A stretch of 48,879 nucleotides of DNA from Thermomicrobiales bacterium (GTDB lineage Bacteria; Chloroflexota; Chloroflexia; Thermomicrobiales; UBA6265), in contig JAMLHR010000019.1 of the NCBI GenBank assembly GCA_023957015.1, positions 1 through 48,879 on the forward strand. Direction: 5' to 3'. Position numbers and translations under genes: made by a program. The notes beneath the pieces are model-generated. The model was not told the DNA's origin, made no database searches, and saw only the letters and a program-made list of their open reading frames with translations. This document shows positions 15,867 through 24,565 of this stretch, in pieces. Each line of letters begins with the position of its first letter. The first letter of the stretch is position 1.

Positions 15867-17738
15867 CTACTCCAGTCCCAGTGTCTTCTCGTCCGCGGCG
15901 GGTACCAGTATCGTGTATTCGTTGCGATAGGTGACCATTCCGGGACCAGCACCATGAATCTTGCGGACGTGTCTCCGTTGAGCGACATCGACCTCGACGT
16001 TGCCGGCATCGCGGGACTGGCTGTACCAGGCCGCCAGGCGGGCGGCGCGCTGGACCATGGCATCATCTGGCTCATCGGTAGAAATGCGCGGTCGCAGGAT
16101 CACATGGCTCCCCGGGATGTTGCGGGCATGTAACCACCAGTCGCTGGCACCGGCGATCTCGAAGGTCACCTGCTCGTTCTCACGACCGCTCTTGCCAATG
16201 TAGTAGAGATTGCCATCGTCATCTGTCAGCGGAGTTACCTTGCGGATGGATTTCTTCCCGGAACCCCGGGGCTTAACTCCGGGACCACGACCACCCTGCG
16301 GATTGAGTTTGAGGTTACGGGCTGCTTCTTCAAATTCGGATCGGAGCGCCTCAATCGCGGCGAAGCCTTCTGCCTCACCAGCGGCCCAGCGAAGCTGCTC
16401 CAGATACTGGCGCTCGGCCTCGGCGGTATCAATGCGTTCCGGTAGCTGCTCGCCCGCCTTCTGGCTCTTGCGATAATCCTCAAAGTATTCGGCCGCCACC
16501 GTCTTCGGATCCTTCTCGGGATCAAGCGGAATCCGTTCCTCCCCGACTTCGGTCTCAACCACCAGTTCACTATCGCCCGGCTGAATCTGCCACAGATACG
16601 CGTAGATAGCATCGCCCCAGCGACGCAATCGCTCGATATCGTGACTACGCTCCTGTTGCTGTCGCAGGCTGTGCAGGCGCGTGTTCACGCTCTGCAGGGC
16701 ACGATCGATGTTCTGGATCAACTGGGCGCGCCGTTGGGCATGATCTTTGGGGGTCGCCTCACCAGCAGCAGTCTGGGCGGCCTCTATCGCCGCGGAGATA
16801 CTGGCGATTGGCTCATCCTCGGCATCAACGGCAAGGTGATGTATCGGTAGCGCTCCGTAGCCGATGGGGACATCGTCACGTCGGTAAAGATGCGGTTCCC
16901 ACGCTCCGGTGAGCAGCGGTTGATACATCTCACGGAGAACGCGGGCGAGTTCCACCGCACCGTCGGAAGTGACCTCGCCAATCAGGGTTGCAACGCTACC
17001 CGTTGCCCGGAAAGAGACCTCACGCGCCGTCTGCGGGCTCACCGAGCGGAATGCGCGCACCAACACGGTATCCAGCCTATCCTCGGGTTTTGCGTTCGCC
17101 AGCAGCTGCTCGATACTGATCGATGTTGTTTGGCGCGGGTCCAGCTTATCCGGTATCGGTGGCAGCGCATATGGTCGCTTGGGTTGAATCTGGCGAACGC
17201 GACTCATGGCGATATTCACGCGCTTGGCGCTCTCCCGCACGAGGCCGTCTTCATCCACCAGTACGAGATTCGAGTGCCGTCCCATGATCTCAATCGCCAG
17301 ATCGAGGCGGCTCACGTTATCGCCGCTCCAGATGTCGTCATCATCGAGGTCGTCTTCCTCGTCCCCGGGAGTAAACCCCGAGGCTACGTCTCCCCCGGGG
17401 GCTACGGAGGGGGACATGCGTTTGGCAATGCTCAGGGTGATGATGCGCTCCAGTGGAGGTTGGGTGATATCGATGATGTACCCACCGCGCACATACTTGC
17501 GCAGCTGGAGGCTGAAGGGTGTGATGGTGTTCGGATCAGTACTCGGCATGGGGTCAACGAGGTAGGTTCGCGGGTTCTCGGAACTGGCGCTGGCAATGAG
17601 ATGCCAACGCTTTCCCTGAGCATAAACCTCCATCGCCACGGTTAGCGCATCGACCATACCTAATCGCTGGATACGTCCATCAAGGATCGTTCGCCGGAAT
17701 TCTTCGACCACAGCACCGGTGGTCAGGACATCGAACAT
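15867..17738 (-). CDS. rqcH: Ribosome quality control factor RqcH (NFACT/Rqc2 family)
   Basis: 623 residues from the ATG at 17738 (MFDVLTTGAVVEEFRRTILDGRI), the usual NFACT start; a more upstream start would run into the gmk leader. The NFACT-N domain is followed by a helical coiled-coil middle (about 330-480). The NFACT-R domain has DWWLHARNIPGSHVILR and the end VAQRRHVRKIHGAGPGMVTYRNEYTI. The family binds 50S subunits stalled with peptidyl-tRNA and adds C-terminal alanine tails. Two linkers, at about residues 109-126 and 485-496, are encoded by copies of a palindromic repeat also seen between genes, apparently inserted in frame. Few minus-strand ribosome binding signals are visible. Confidence 0.9.
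   Translation of the reverse strand: MFDVLTTGAVVEEFRRTILDGRIQRLGMVDALTVAMEVYAQGKRWHLIASASSENPRTYLVDPMPSTDPNTITPFSLQLRKYVRGGYIIDITQPPLERIITLSIAKRMSPSVAPGGDVASGFTPGDEEDDLDDDDIWSGDNVSRLDLAIEIMGRHSNLVLVDEDGLVRESAKRVNIAMSRVRQIQPKRPYALPPIPDKLDPRQTTSISIEQLLANAKPEDRLDTVLVRAFRSVSPQTAREVSFRATGSVATLIGEVTSDGAVELARVLREMYQPLLTGAWEPHLYRRDDVPIGYGALPIHHLAVDAEDEPIASISAAIEAAQTAAGEATPKDHAQRRAQLIQNIDRALQSVNTRLHSLRQQQERSHDIERLRRWGDAIYAYLWQIQPGDSELVVETEVGEERIPLDPEKDPKTVAAEYFEDYRKSQKAGEQLPERIDTAEAERQYLEQLRWAAGEAEGFAAIEALRSEFEEAARNLKLNPQGGRGPGVKPRGSGKKSIRKVTPLTDDDGNLYYIGKSGRENEQVTFEIAGASDWWLHARNIPGSHVILRPRISTDEPDDAMVQRAARLAAWYSQSRDAGNVEVDVAQRRHVRKIHGAGPGMVTYRNEYTILVPAADEKTLGLE
16256..16284. repeat. Palindromic repeat copy inside rqcH (C-terminal linker)
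   Basis: ACCCCGGGGCTTAACTCCGG lies within this interval. Read on the minus strand it resembles the copies at 17362 and 18561 (CCCGG, AGT, TAA, CCCCG blocks). It codes in frame for a glycine/proline linker just before the NFACT-R domain. Confidence 0.45.
17362..17412. repeat. Palindromic repeat copy inside rqcH (N-terminal linker)
   Basis: It begins CCCGGGAGTAAACCCCGAGG and contains GGCTACG twice, plus an inverted TCCCCC/GGGGGA pair. It matches the intergenic copy at 18561-18586 with one gap. In rqcH it codes for a low-complexity linker (PSVAPGGDVASGFTPGD). Confidence 0.5.
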
Positions 17739-17832
17739 CGCAATTACCCATCTATCGCCATTTCGCGGTATTCTCTTGCAACGATCATCGCACATCGCGG
17801 TGTTCATCACCCAGAACAAGGAGCAGACACCG

Positions 17833-18510
17833 TTGTCCAATTCCGCCGCTCAGGATGAGCAGTTGCAGAAGCTCTATTCCGAAGGGAACGCTCTGATCGA
17901 GCGGATTCGGGAAGCGAACGCACCCAGAATCTTTATCATTTCTGGACCGAGCGGGGTCGGTAAGGATACGGTGATCGAACAGCTACGCGATGTCTTCCCC
18001 AATGCGAAGTACGTTGTTACCGCCACCACCCGCCCGATGCGCGTGGGTGAGATCGATGGTGTTCACTACCAGTTCATGTCAAAGGACGCGTTTGTAGAGG
18101 GTATCGAGAACGACGCCTTCATCGAAAATGCGCTGGTCTACGACAATCACTATGGTGTTCCCAAGCAGCCGATCATCGATGGTCTGGCCGACGACCGCGA
18201 TGTCATCATCAAGGTCGATGTAAAGGGTGCGGCCACGCTCCGGCGGCTGATACCGAATACGATCAGCATCTTCCTCGCACCGGAATCGATGGAGGCACTG
18301 CTCGCCCGCCTGCGAGACCGCAAGACGGATGATCCCGATGTGCTGATGAAACGATTCCAGACCGCCAGTGCGGAGTTGGATGAAGTCAAGCACTTTAACT
18401 ACGTGGTCTTCAACGAGGATGAGCGTCTGGACGCAGCGGTGAAATCGATCGTGAATATCGTCAATGTGGAGCGACTAAAGGTACAGCGCCCGGAAATCGT
18501 ACTGCCATAA
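17833..18510 (+). CDS. gmk: Guanylate kinase
   Basis: 225 residues from a TTG at 17833, chosen because AAGGAG stands 9 bases before it; an earlier ATG at 17719 would overlap the divergent rqcH start. After a roughly 35-residue N-terminal extension (LQKLYSEGNALIERIREA) comes the P-loop SGPSGVGKDT, then the GMP-binding block TATTRPMRVGEIDGVHYQF. The C-terminal part (LRDRKTDDPDVLMKRFQTASAEL) resembles the lid region. It converts GMP to GDP. The typical length is about 205. It is divergent from rqcH with 94 bases between the starts, and it is followed by a terminator. Confidence 0.92.
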   Translation: MSNSAAQDEQLQKLYSEGNALIERIREANAPRIFIISGPSGVGKDTVIEQLRDVFPNAKYVVTATTRPMRVGEIDGVHYQFMSKDAFVEGIENDAFIENALVYDNHYGVPKQPIIDGLADDRDVIIKVDVKGAATLRRLIPNTISIFLAPESMEALLARLRDRKTDDPDVLMKRFQTASAELDEVKHFNYVVFNEDERLDAAVKSIVNIVNVERLKVQRPEIVLP

Positions 18511-18531
18511 CGCGGGATCCCGCAAAAGTGG

Positions 18532-18557
18532 ACCCGTGGGTAGACCCCGGGTTTTTC
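18532..18557 (+). terminator. Terminator after gmk
   Basis: ACCCG (18532-18536) pairs with CGGGT (18548-18552), and the T-run TTTTT follows at 18552-18556. A perfect 12-base palindrome GCGGGATCCCGC (18512-18523) sits right after the gmk stop. The stem is short but the T-run is the best in this area. Confidence 0.6.
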
Positions 18558-18558
18558 G

Positions 18559-18590
18559 TGACCCGCGGATAAACCGCGAGCTTACGAAGG
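18559..18590. repeat. Intergenic copy of the palindromic repeat
   Basis: Contains ACCCGCGGATAAACCGCGAG followed by CTTACGAAGG. It resembles the copy inside rqcH at 17362 and includes the small palindrome CGCGG/CCGCG. It lies between the gmk terminator and the end of def. Confidence 0.5.
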
Positions 18591-18596
18591 CAACCC

Positions 18597-19091
18597 CTAC
18601 TCCTCCACCATCCAGAGGTCTTCCTTCGGATTCTCAATGCGATCGGTGAACATGATGCCGTCCAGGTGATCGATCTCGTGCTGGAGAACGACGGCGAGGT
18701 AGCCCTCCGCCTTGATACGCACTGGCTTGTTGTCGGTATCTATCGCCTTGACCGTGACCTGAAAGGCTCGCCGCACATTGCCAGCAATACCGGGCAGACT
18801 CAAGCATCCCTCTGCCCCATACTGCTCGCCACTCGCCTTGATGATCTCCGGATTAATCAGCTTGAGGCTAACCTCCTCGGTGCCATCTTCTTCATCTTCC
18901 GGCACATGGATCACAACCAAACGAATACTCTTGCCGATCTGTGGGGCCGCGAGACCGACACCCGGCGCCACCAACATCGTCTCAAACATATCGTCGGCAA
19001 GCTTCGCCAGACCAGCATCGGCCTTCCGCAGCTTCACCGCCTTCTTCCGAAGAATCGGATTTGGATCTTTCACAATAGGGAGAATCGCCAT
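18597..19091 (-). CDS. def: Peptide deformylase
   Basis: 164 residues with all three catalytic motifs: GVGLAAPQ (44-51), EGCLSLP (94-100; C96 is a metal ligand) and HEIDH (138-142; H138 and H142 bind the metal, E139 is catalytic). It removes the formyl group from nascent proteins. The start MAILPIVKDPNPILRKKA is typical. It lies downstream of priA on the same strand, as in many bacteria, but the usual fmt gene does not follow; gmk is convergent instead. A palindromic element separates it from priA. Confidence 0.95.
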   Translation of the reverse strand: MAILPIVKDPNPILRKKAVKLRKADAGLAKLADDMFETMLVAPGVGLAAPQIGKSIRLVVIHVPEDEEDGTEEVSLKLINPEIIKASGEQYGAEGCLSLPGIAGNVRRAFQVTVKAIDTDNKPVRIKAEGYLAVVLQHEIDHLDGIMFTDRIENPKEDLWMVEE

Positions 19092-19160
19092 GACCTATCT
19101 ATCCACTCACATACACTCGTAATTCGCCTACCCCAAGCAACGGTTCTCGGCGAGTTCCCA

Positions 19161-19225
19161 GGTAGCAGGGCAGCTCGTCTGCCCTTCGCTCCGACTCTCG
19201 AGGGGAGACAAGCTCCCCTGCTACC
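19161..19225. repeat. Long palindromic element (REP/MITE-like)
   Basis: Two 25-base arms, 19161-19185 and 19201-19225, are near-perfect inverted copies (GGTAGCAGGG at one end, CCCTGCTACC at the other) around a 15-base centre. It stands alone in the 177-base gap between priA and def. There is no T-run, so I call it a repeat rather than a terminator. Confidence 0.7.
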
Positions 19226-19268
19226 GATGTTTGTACTCGGAACAGCAATATCCATCGGAGATTCGCTA

Positions 19269-21713
19269 CTAAAGCATACTCTCAGGATCGATATCGATCA
19301 CCCACCCCGGTCGTATTGGCATATCGACCAGGAAAGCGTCCATCTGCTTCGTTCGCACGATGAGTTGCCACTGGTACTGATTGCGGATACGCGCCACGAA
19401 CGCCGGGGTTGGCCCCAGGATCTCCAGCTCCAGGCTGTGCTTCCAGGCATGCATCGCCAGGGCACGAGCCAACATCTCCGCTTCAATCGCGGTCTCGCGT
19501 TCTTCATCTCCACGATAAACAAATCGTGCCAATCGGTAATGGGGCGGGAAGCGGAACTTCTCCCGGAAGCCGATCTCCGCCTCGTAGAATCGCTCGTAGT
19601 CGTGCTGACTGGCCGCCTGCACCGCGTAATGCCCCGGTGTGTAGGTCTGGAACACAACGATGCTTCCAGAGGTTCTCCGACCTGCACGACCGGCAACCTG
19701 AGTGAGGAGCTGGAACGTGCGCTCGGCGCTGCGGAAGTCCGGCAGGTAGAGCATCGAGTCGGCCTGGACAACACCGATCGTCGTCACCCGCGGCAGATCG
19801 AAGCCCTTACTCACCATCTGCGTGCCAACGATGATGTCAACACCATGCTCCTCGGCGCGATCAAGCATCGTCCGATAGCCGTACTCGCGGACAGCATCCG
19901 CATCCCAACGCATCACCCTGGCATCTGGATACAGACGCTGCACCGATTCCTCGACCCGCTGTGTACCGGCGCCGAGATAATCCAGCCGACTCTCGCACTC
20001 CGGACAGCGTTGCGGTGGTGGTGTGCGATGATCGCAGCGGTGGCAGATCATCGTGCGCATGTCGGCGTGATAGACCATCGGGATATCGCAGTTCGGGCAG
20101 ACGATGCGGTGACCATGATCGCGACAGAGCACAACCGTGCTCATACCCCGGCGATTGAGCATGACAATGCTCTGCTCGTTGGCCGCCAATGAGCGCTCAA
20201 TCTGCGTCTGCAGCTCGCGGCTAAGCAGCTCGCTATTCCCGGCCCGAAGTTCGGCCCGGAGATCGACGATACGCACCTCCGGCAGCTCCAGCGCTTCACT
20301 ATCGGCCAAATGGGGACTCACGCGATGCGGGAGCTCCAACAGGTGCATCTCACCTGCCCTTGCCCGCCACATCGTCTCCACGGCCGGTGTCGCCGAGCCA
20401 ACCACCATCACCGCGCCAGTAAGGCCAGCCAATTTCTGAGCCACCGTTCGCGCATGGTAGCGAGGATCGTTATCCTGCTTGAAGCTGGCATCGTGCTCTT
20501 CATCCATGACAATCAGACCGAGATTCCTGATCGGCGCGAATAGCGCGGAGCGCGGTCCAACCACGACATCGACCTCACCGGAGGCGATGCGCTGCCATAA
20601 GTCGTAGCGTTGGCTGTTGGTCATGGCACTGTGCAGGACATCGACACGACCAGGGAAACGATCGATAAATCGCCGCACAACCTGAGTCGCCAGCGCAATC
20701 TCCGGTACCAGCACCAACGCAGTCCGATGGTGCCGCAAGCACCACGCGACTGCCCGGAGATAGATCTCGGTCTTGCCCGATCCGGTGACACCGAAGAGCA
20801 ACTGCGGTGTGGCGTCGCTACGTTGCAGACTACGTTCCACCTGCGACCACACCTGCTGCTGGGCGGCACTCAACGTGGGGATACGGCTGGCGCGGGGCTG
20901 CGGAGCTTCTCGCTCCGGTAGCTCGATGAGCTCGATCACGCCCTTCTTGACCAAAGCGTTCAACACGGTGGTGGTCACATCGATCATCGCCTGGATATCG
21001 GTTAGGGGGATCAGGTCGTCCCCAGCCTGTTGTCGCTCCCGATGTGCCTCGAAAATCGCATCCATTGCCTCACGTTGGCGGGGAGCACGCTGACCTATCG
21101 ATGCTTCTGGATTGAGGAGCCGAATCAGCTTGACCATCCGTTGTTTCGGTAGCGAGGTCTCTGGTCGCTGCCAGCGCTGGATAATGCCAGCCTTGACCAG
21201 ATCGGCGAGCACACCCGTCAGCTTCCTCCCGGTCCTCTGGCGAAGCACATCCAGGCTGAGCTCCTCATCGATCTGGAGCTCATCGATCACCATCTGTTGT
21301 ACAGGCGTGAACTTGTGAGCGGAGAGATCAACACTCGGATGGAGCGTGTAGACCTCAATCGATCGCCACTTGCGACCCGGGGGGAGGTACAGCGATGCGC
21401 ACTGATAGAACGTGCTGACGTTCTCCCGCGCCATCCAACCTGCAATTTCAAACTGGATGTCACTCAGAATGATTTCGGGTGTAACGACATCGCTGATCGG
21501 TCTGGTTGGAAACTCCGGTTCCGTGTCGGTGAATCCCACCACGAATCCGAGTACAAGTCGATTCCGCAGCGGCACCCGGATCAGTTGTCCCAGTCTCGGG
21601 AGATCGCCTTGGGGAGCGGCATAGGTGAGGACACCGCCATCGAGATGCACGGGTGCACCCTCAACGGCGACGCGAATCCAGATTGGACCGGAGGGAGCGG
21701 TGGACGGTTCCAT
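19269..21713 (-). CDS. priA: Primosomal protein N' (replication restart helicase PriA)
   Basis: 814 residues from the ATG at 21713 (MEPSTAPSGPIWIRVAVEG), 13 bases after the ppc stop; a start 14 codons earlier would overlap ppc. The N-terminal 3'-end-binding domain is followed by a winged-helix region. The helicase core has Walker A GVTGSGKTEIYLRA and the DEEHD box. The eight-cysteine zinc module is CRDHGHRIVCPNC, CHRC and CPEC. The C-terminal helicase lobe contains TQMVSKGFD and TQVAGRAGR. It reloads the replisome at collapsed forks. It is co-directional with ppc and def. Confidence 0.94.
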   Translation of the reverse strand: MEPSTAPSGPIWIRVAVEGAPVHLDGGVLTYAAPQGDLPRLGQLIRVPLRNRLVLGFVVGFTDTEPEFPTRPISDVVTPEIILSDIQFEIAGWMARENVSTFYQCASLYLPPGRKWRSIEVYTLHPSVDLSAHKFTPVQQMVIDELQIDEELSLDVLRQRTGRKLTGVLADLVKAGIIQRWQRPETSLPKQRMVKLIRLLNPEASIGQRAPRQREAMDAIFEAHRERQQAGDDLIPLTDIQAMIDVTTTVLNALVKKGVIELIELPEREAPQPRASRIPTLSAAQQQVWSQVERSLQRSDATPQLLFGVTGSGKTEIYLRAVAWCLRHHRTALVLVPEIALATQVVRRFIDRFPGRVDVLHSAMTNSQRYDLWQRIASGEVDVVVGPRSALFAPIRNLGLIVMDEEHDASFKQDNDPRYHARTVAQKLAGLTGAVMVVGSATPAVETMWRARAGEMHLLELPHRVSPHLADSEALELPEVRIVDLRAELRAGNSELLSRELQTQIERSLAANEQSIVMLNRRGMSTVVLCRDHGHRIVCPNCDIPMVYHADMRTMICHRCDHRTPPPQRCPECESRLDYLGAGTQRVEESVQRLYPDARVMRWDADAVREYGYRTMLDRAEEHGVDIIVGTQMVSKGFDLPRVTTIGVVQADSMLYLPDFRSAERTFQLLTQVAGRAGRRTSGSIVVFQTYTPGHYAVQAASQHDYERFYEAEIGFREKFRFPPHYRLARFVYRGDEERETAIEAEMLARALAMHAWKHSLELEILGPTPAFVARIRNQYQWQLIVRTKQMDAFLVDMPIRPGWVIDIDPESML

Positions 21714-21726
21714 GCCGTCATTGTAG

Positions 21727-24477
21727 CTATCCCGTATTACGAAGTCCGCCCGCAATGCCGTTGACGGCCAGATGCAACGCCTCGATCAGATCGGCATCGT
21801 CTCCGGATTCCCGCCAACGACGCAACAGCTCGACCTGGATAAGTGAGAGCGGATCGACGTAGGGATTACGGCGCTCGAAGGTCTTCTGCAGGCGAGGATC
21901 GCGATCATGCAGTCTACTCTCGCCGGTCACCGCCAAGATCATGCGCACTGTGCGCTCATACTCCTCGCGAATCCGTTGCCAGATGCGCTCACGAATCGCA
22001 TCGTCCTGCACCAGTTGGACATAGCGTTCGGCGATACCCATATCGGCCTTGGCGATCGCCATCTCGGCATTGCTGAGCGTGGAGTGCATGAAGGGCTTGT
22101 TGGCGAAGAGATCGCGGAGATACTCCAGTCCGAACTCCTCGGCCGCGGCCTCCAGCGCCGAGCCAAGTCCGTACCAACCCGGCAGAATGATGCGGCACTG
22201 CGTCCAACTGAACACCCAGGGAATCGCCCGTAACTGGCGGATATCGTTGGTGCTGGAGCGCTTGGCCGGGCGCGAACCGAGCCGCAGTCGTGAGATGGCA
22301 TCGATCGGTGTTGCCTGATAGAAGAAGGTGACGAAGTCTGGATCGCCGTAGACGAGATCGCGATAGACGGCCGATGAGACATCGCTCATGCGGTCCATAG
22401 CTTTCGCAAATCTGGCAGCCTCCTCAGGTGTCTCGTCACCACCGTCCCAGTCACGTAGTGGGAACGACTTAGCCAGAATCGCGCCAACAGCCAACTCGAT
22501 CTCTCGATGGGCGATCTCGGCATTCGAGTAGCGCGTGGAGATGACCTCGCCCTGCTCCGTCATCTTGATTCGCCCCTGGACGGTATTGTGCGGCAGAGCC
22601 AGGATCGCCTTGTTCGTCGGTCCACCGCCGCGACCGACGGCACCACCGCGACCATGGAAGAACATGAACTCGACATCGTATTCGGCAAACATATCCGCCA
22701 GCTCGCGCTGGGCGCGGAAAAGACCCCAGGTCGAAGCGAAGTAGCCGGCATCCTTGTTGGAATCGCTGTATCCGACCATGACCTCTTGTACGCCACCGCT
22801 GGACTCCAGGGCACGACGATACTCCGGCATCTCAAGCAGCGCCCGCATCGTCAGCGGGGATTCCTCCAGCGTCAGTCGCTCCTCGAAGAGCGGCACAATG
22901 CGCAATCGGGCGTGATCACCACCGGGCTGGCAGAGACCCGTCTCCTTCATCAGGAGCAGTACCTCAAGGATGTCCGCCTCGGACTCACTATTGGAAATGA
23001 TGTAGGCAGGGGCTTTGGTAATATGGTGGCTATCCATATGCCGCCGGATTGTGCGGAAGGTACGCAACACTTCATTGGCCGGTTCCGGCAAATCATCGGC
23101 ATACTGGAACACAACCGGTCGGGGATCGTTGATGTACTGCCGCAATAGCTCGGTCCGCTCAGTAATACCCATACCGGCATAGCTCTGGGCGATGCCCGCA
23201 TGACGGAACATCCAATCGATTGTGGCGCGGTGGCGATGAGAATGATCGCGGATATCCAGCAGCGCCAGATGGAATCCGAAAACCTCGACGAGCCGAATAA
23301 TGTCGTGCAAATCACCGTTACGAATACTGGTGAGCCGTTGCGTTGTCAGCGCATCCTCAACAAGATGCAGATCCTGTAGCAACTCCTCGGCCGTATCGTA
23401 ACCATGCGCCTCATAAGCGCGCGCTGCACCGAGTCGCTCACGCATCAACGTCAACGCGATGCGATAGGGCTCACCCCGGTTTTGCTCGTGTAGCTGCCGA
23501 CTGAACTCCGGAAACATCGCTCCGTATCGCGCAATGATGTCATCCAGCATGTCTGTCGGTTGCACCATATGGTCGTGCACGGAGAGACGACCCGCCAGCC
23601 AGCGCAACCGATCGTAGAGGAGATCGATGGCCGAGCCCCGCATGATCTCCAGCGCCTCGACGGTAACATCCGGGGTGACAAATGGATTGCCGTCGCGATC
23701 ACCGCCGATCCATGAGCCGAAACGCACAAATGGCGGTACCGTGACATCGGCATCAGGATAGACAGCGGCCAATCCCTCCTCGATATCGCGATAGATCTCG
23801 ATCAACACCGGCGCGAGACTACTGGCAAAGTACACCAGCGTGGCGCGAAGCTCATCCTGCACCGTCGGTTGCGTAATCCGAAGCTCGTTGCTGGTCCAGA
23901 TACCCGCGATGGCTGAGGACAGATACAAGCGCGCGCGATCAACCTCGCGCGGGAGCGCCCGGCGCTCATCCAGCTCACGTAACGCCCGAAAAATACGGGA
24001 AAGCTTGTCGATGATCGTCCGCCGTCGCGCCTCGGTAGGATGCGCGGTCAGTACAAAGCGAACATCGGCCTGATTGAGCATCGCCTGCATCTGCTCGGCG
24101 GTGATACCGCGCCGCGCCAGTGCCTCAATCGCCTCACGAATCGAACCTCGGCGAGCCTCGGTGGGATCGCTGGCCTCGCGCCGCCGCATGCGGCGAATGC
24201 GCTCGCTATCCTCGACGATGTTGTTGAGCTGAAAGTAGCTGGTGAAGGCCCGAATGAGCATCCGCAGTTCATCCGTATCGGCACCGGATATCAACGTATC
24301 GAGCGTCTCGCCGGCACCACCGACACCGCGGCGCAGATCCTTGGCGCCAGCACGAACGGCTTCCTCAAGCTCGAATGCTTCGTCGCCAGCAGTCTCCTGG
24401 ATGACATCGCCCAGAATTCCAACCAACAGGTATAGATCGTCAGAAAACGAGCGCCGATGTTCCGCTCCCCTATGCAC
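21727..24477 (-). CDS. ppc: Phosphoenolpyruvate carboxylase
   Basis: 916 residues from the GTG at 24477, chosen because GGAG sits 7 bases before it; a GTG two codons earlier is too close to that site. Catalytic signatures: VLTAHPTEARRRTI (catalytic His region), SWIGGDRDGNPFVT, VGYSDSNKDAGYFAS, and the loop FFHGRGGAVGRGGGP. The C terminus ends in GGLRNTG, the conserved allosteric end of the family. It carboxylates PEP to oxaloacetate, feeding the citric acid cycle. The length is normal. It is divergent from the MMPL gene, and priA follows after 13 bases. Confidence 0.96.
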   Translation of the reverse strand: MHRGAEHRRSFSDDLYLLVGILGDVIQETAGDEAFELEEAVRAGAKDLRRGVGGAGETLDTLISGADTDELRMLIRAFTSYFQLNNIVEDSERIRRMRRREASDPTEARRGSIREAIEALARRGITAEQMQAMLNQADVRFVLTAHPTEARRRTIIDKLSRIFRALRELDERRALPREVDRARLYLSSAIAGIWTSNELRITQPTVQDELRATLVYFASSLAPVLIEIYRDIEEGLAAVYPDADVTVPPFVRFGSWIGGDRDGNPFVTPDVTVEALEIMRGSAIDLLYDRLRWLAGRLSVHDHMVQPTDMLDDIIARYGAMFPEFSRQLHEQNRGEPYRIALTLMRERLGAARAYEAHGYDTAEELLQDLHLVEDALTTQRLTSIRNGDLHDIIRLVEVFGFHLALLDIRDHSHRHRATIDWMFRHAGIAQSYAGMGITERTELLRQYINDPRPVVFQYADDLPEPANEVLRTFRTIRRHMDSHHITKAPAYIISNSESEADILEVLLLMKETGLCQPGGDHARLRIVPLFEERLTLEESPLTMRALLEMPEYRRALESSGGVQEVMVGYSDSNKDAGYFASTWGLFRAQRELADMFAEYDVEFMFFHGRGGAVGRGGGPTNKAILALPHNTVQGRIKMTEQGEVISTRYSNAEIAHREIELAVGAILAKSFPLRDWDGGDETPEEAARFAKAMDRMSDVSSAVYRDLVYGDPDFVTFFYQATPIDAISRLRLGSRPAKRSSTNDIRQLRAIPWVFSWTQCRIILPGWYGLGSALEAAAEEFGLEYLRDLFANKPFMHSTLSNAEMAIAKADMGIAERYVQLVQDDAIRERIWQRIREEYERTVRMILAVTGESRLHDRDPRLQKTFERRNPYVDPLSLIQVELLRRWRESGDDADLIEALHLAVNGIAGGLRNTG

Positions 24478-24565
24478 CGCCACACTCCAGCTTCAATCCA
24501 TCATAAACACCCTTGAATGTACACTACCTCGCAGCACTGTTCCGGTCGCGTGCGGGAGAACACCA

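Noticed and set aside
18666..20192. Long plus-strand frame (508 codons) opposite def and priA
   Set aside because: Antisense shadow of two conserved genes in a high-G+C region; it crosses a palindromic repeat and has no domain.
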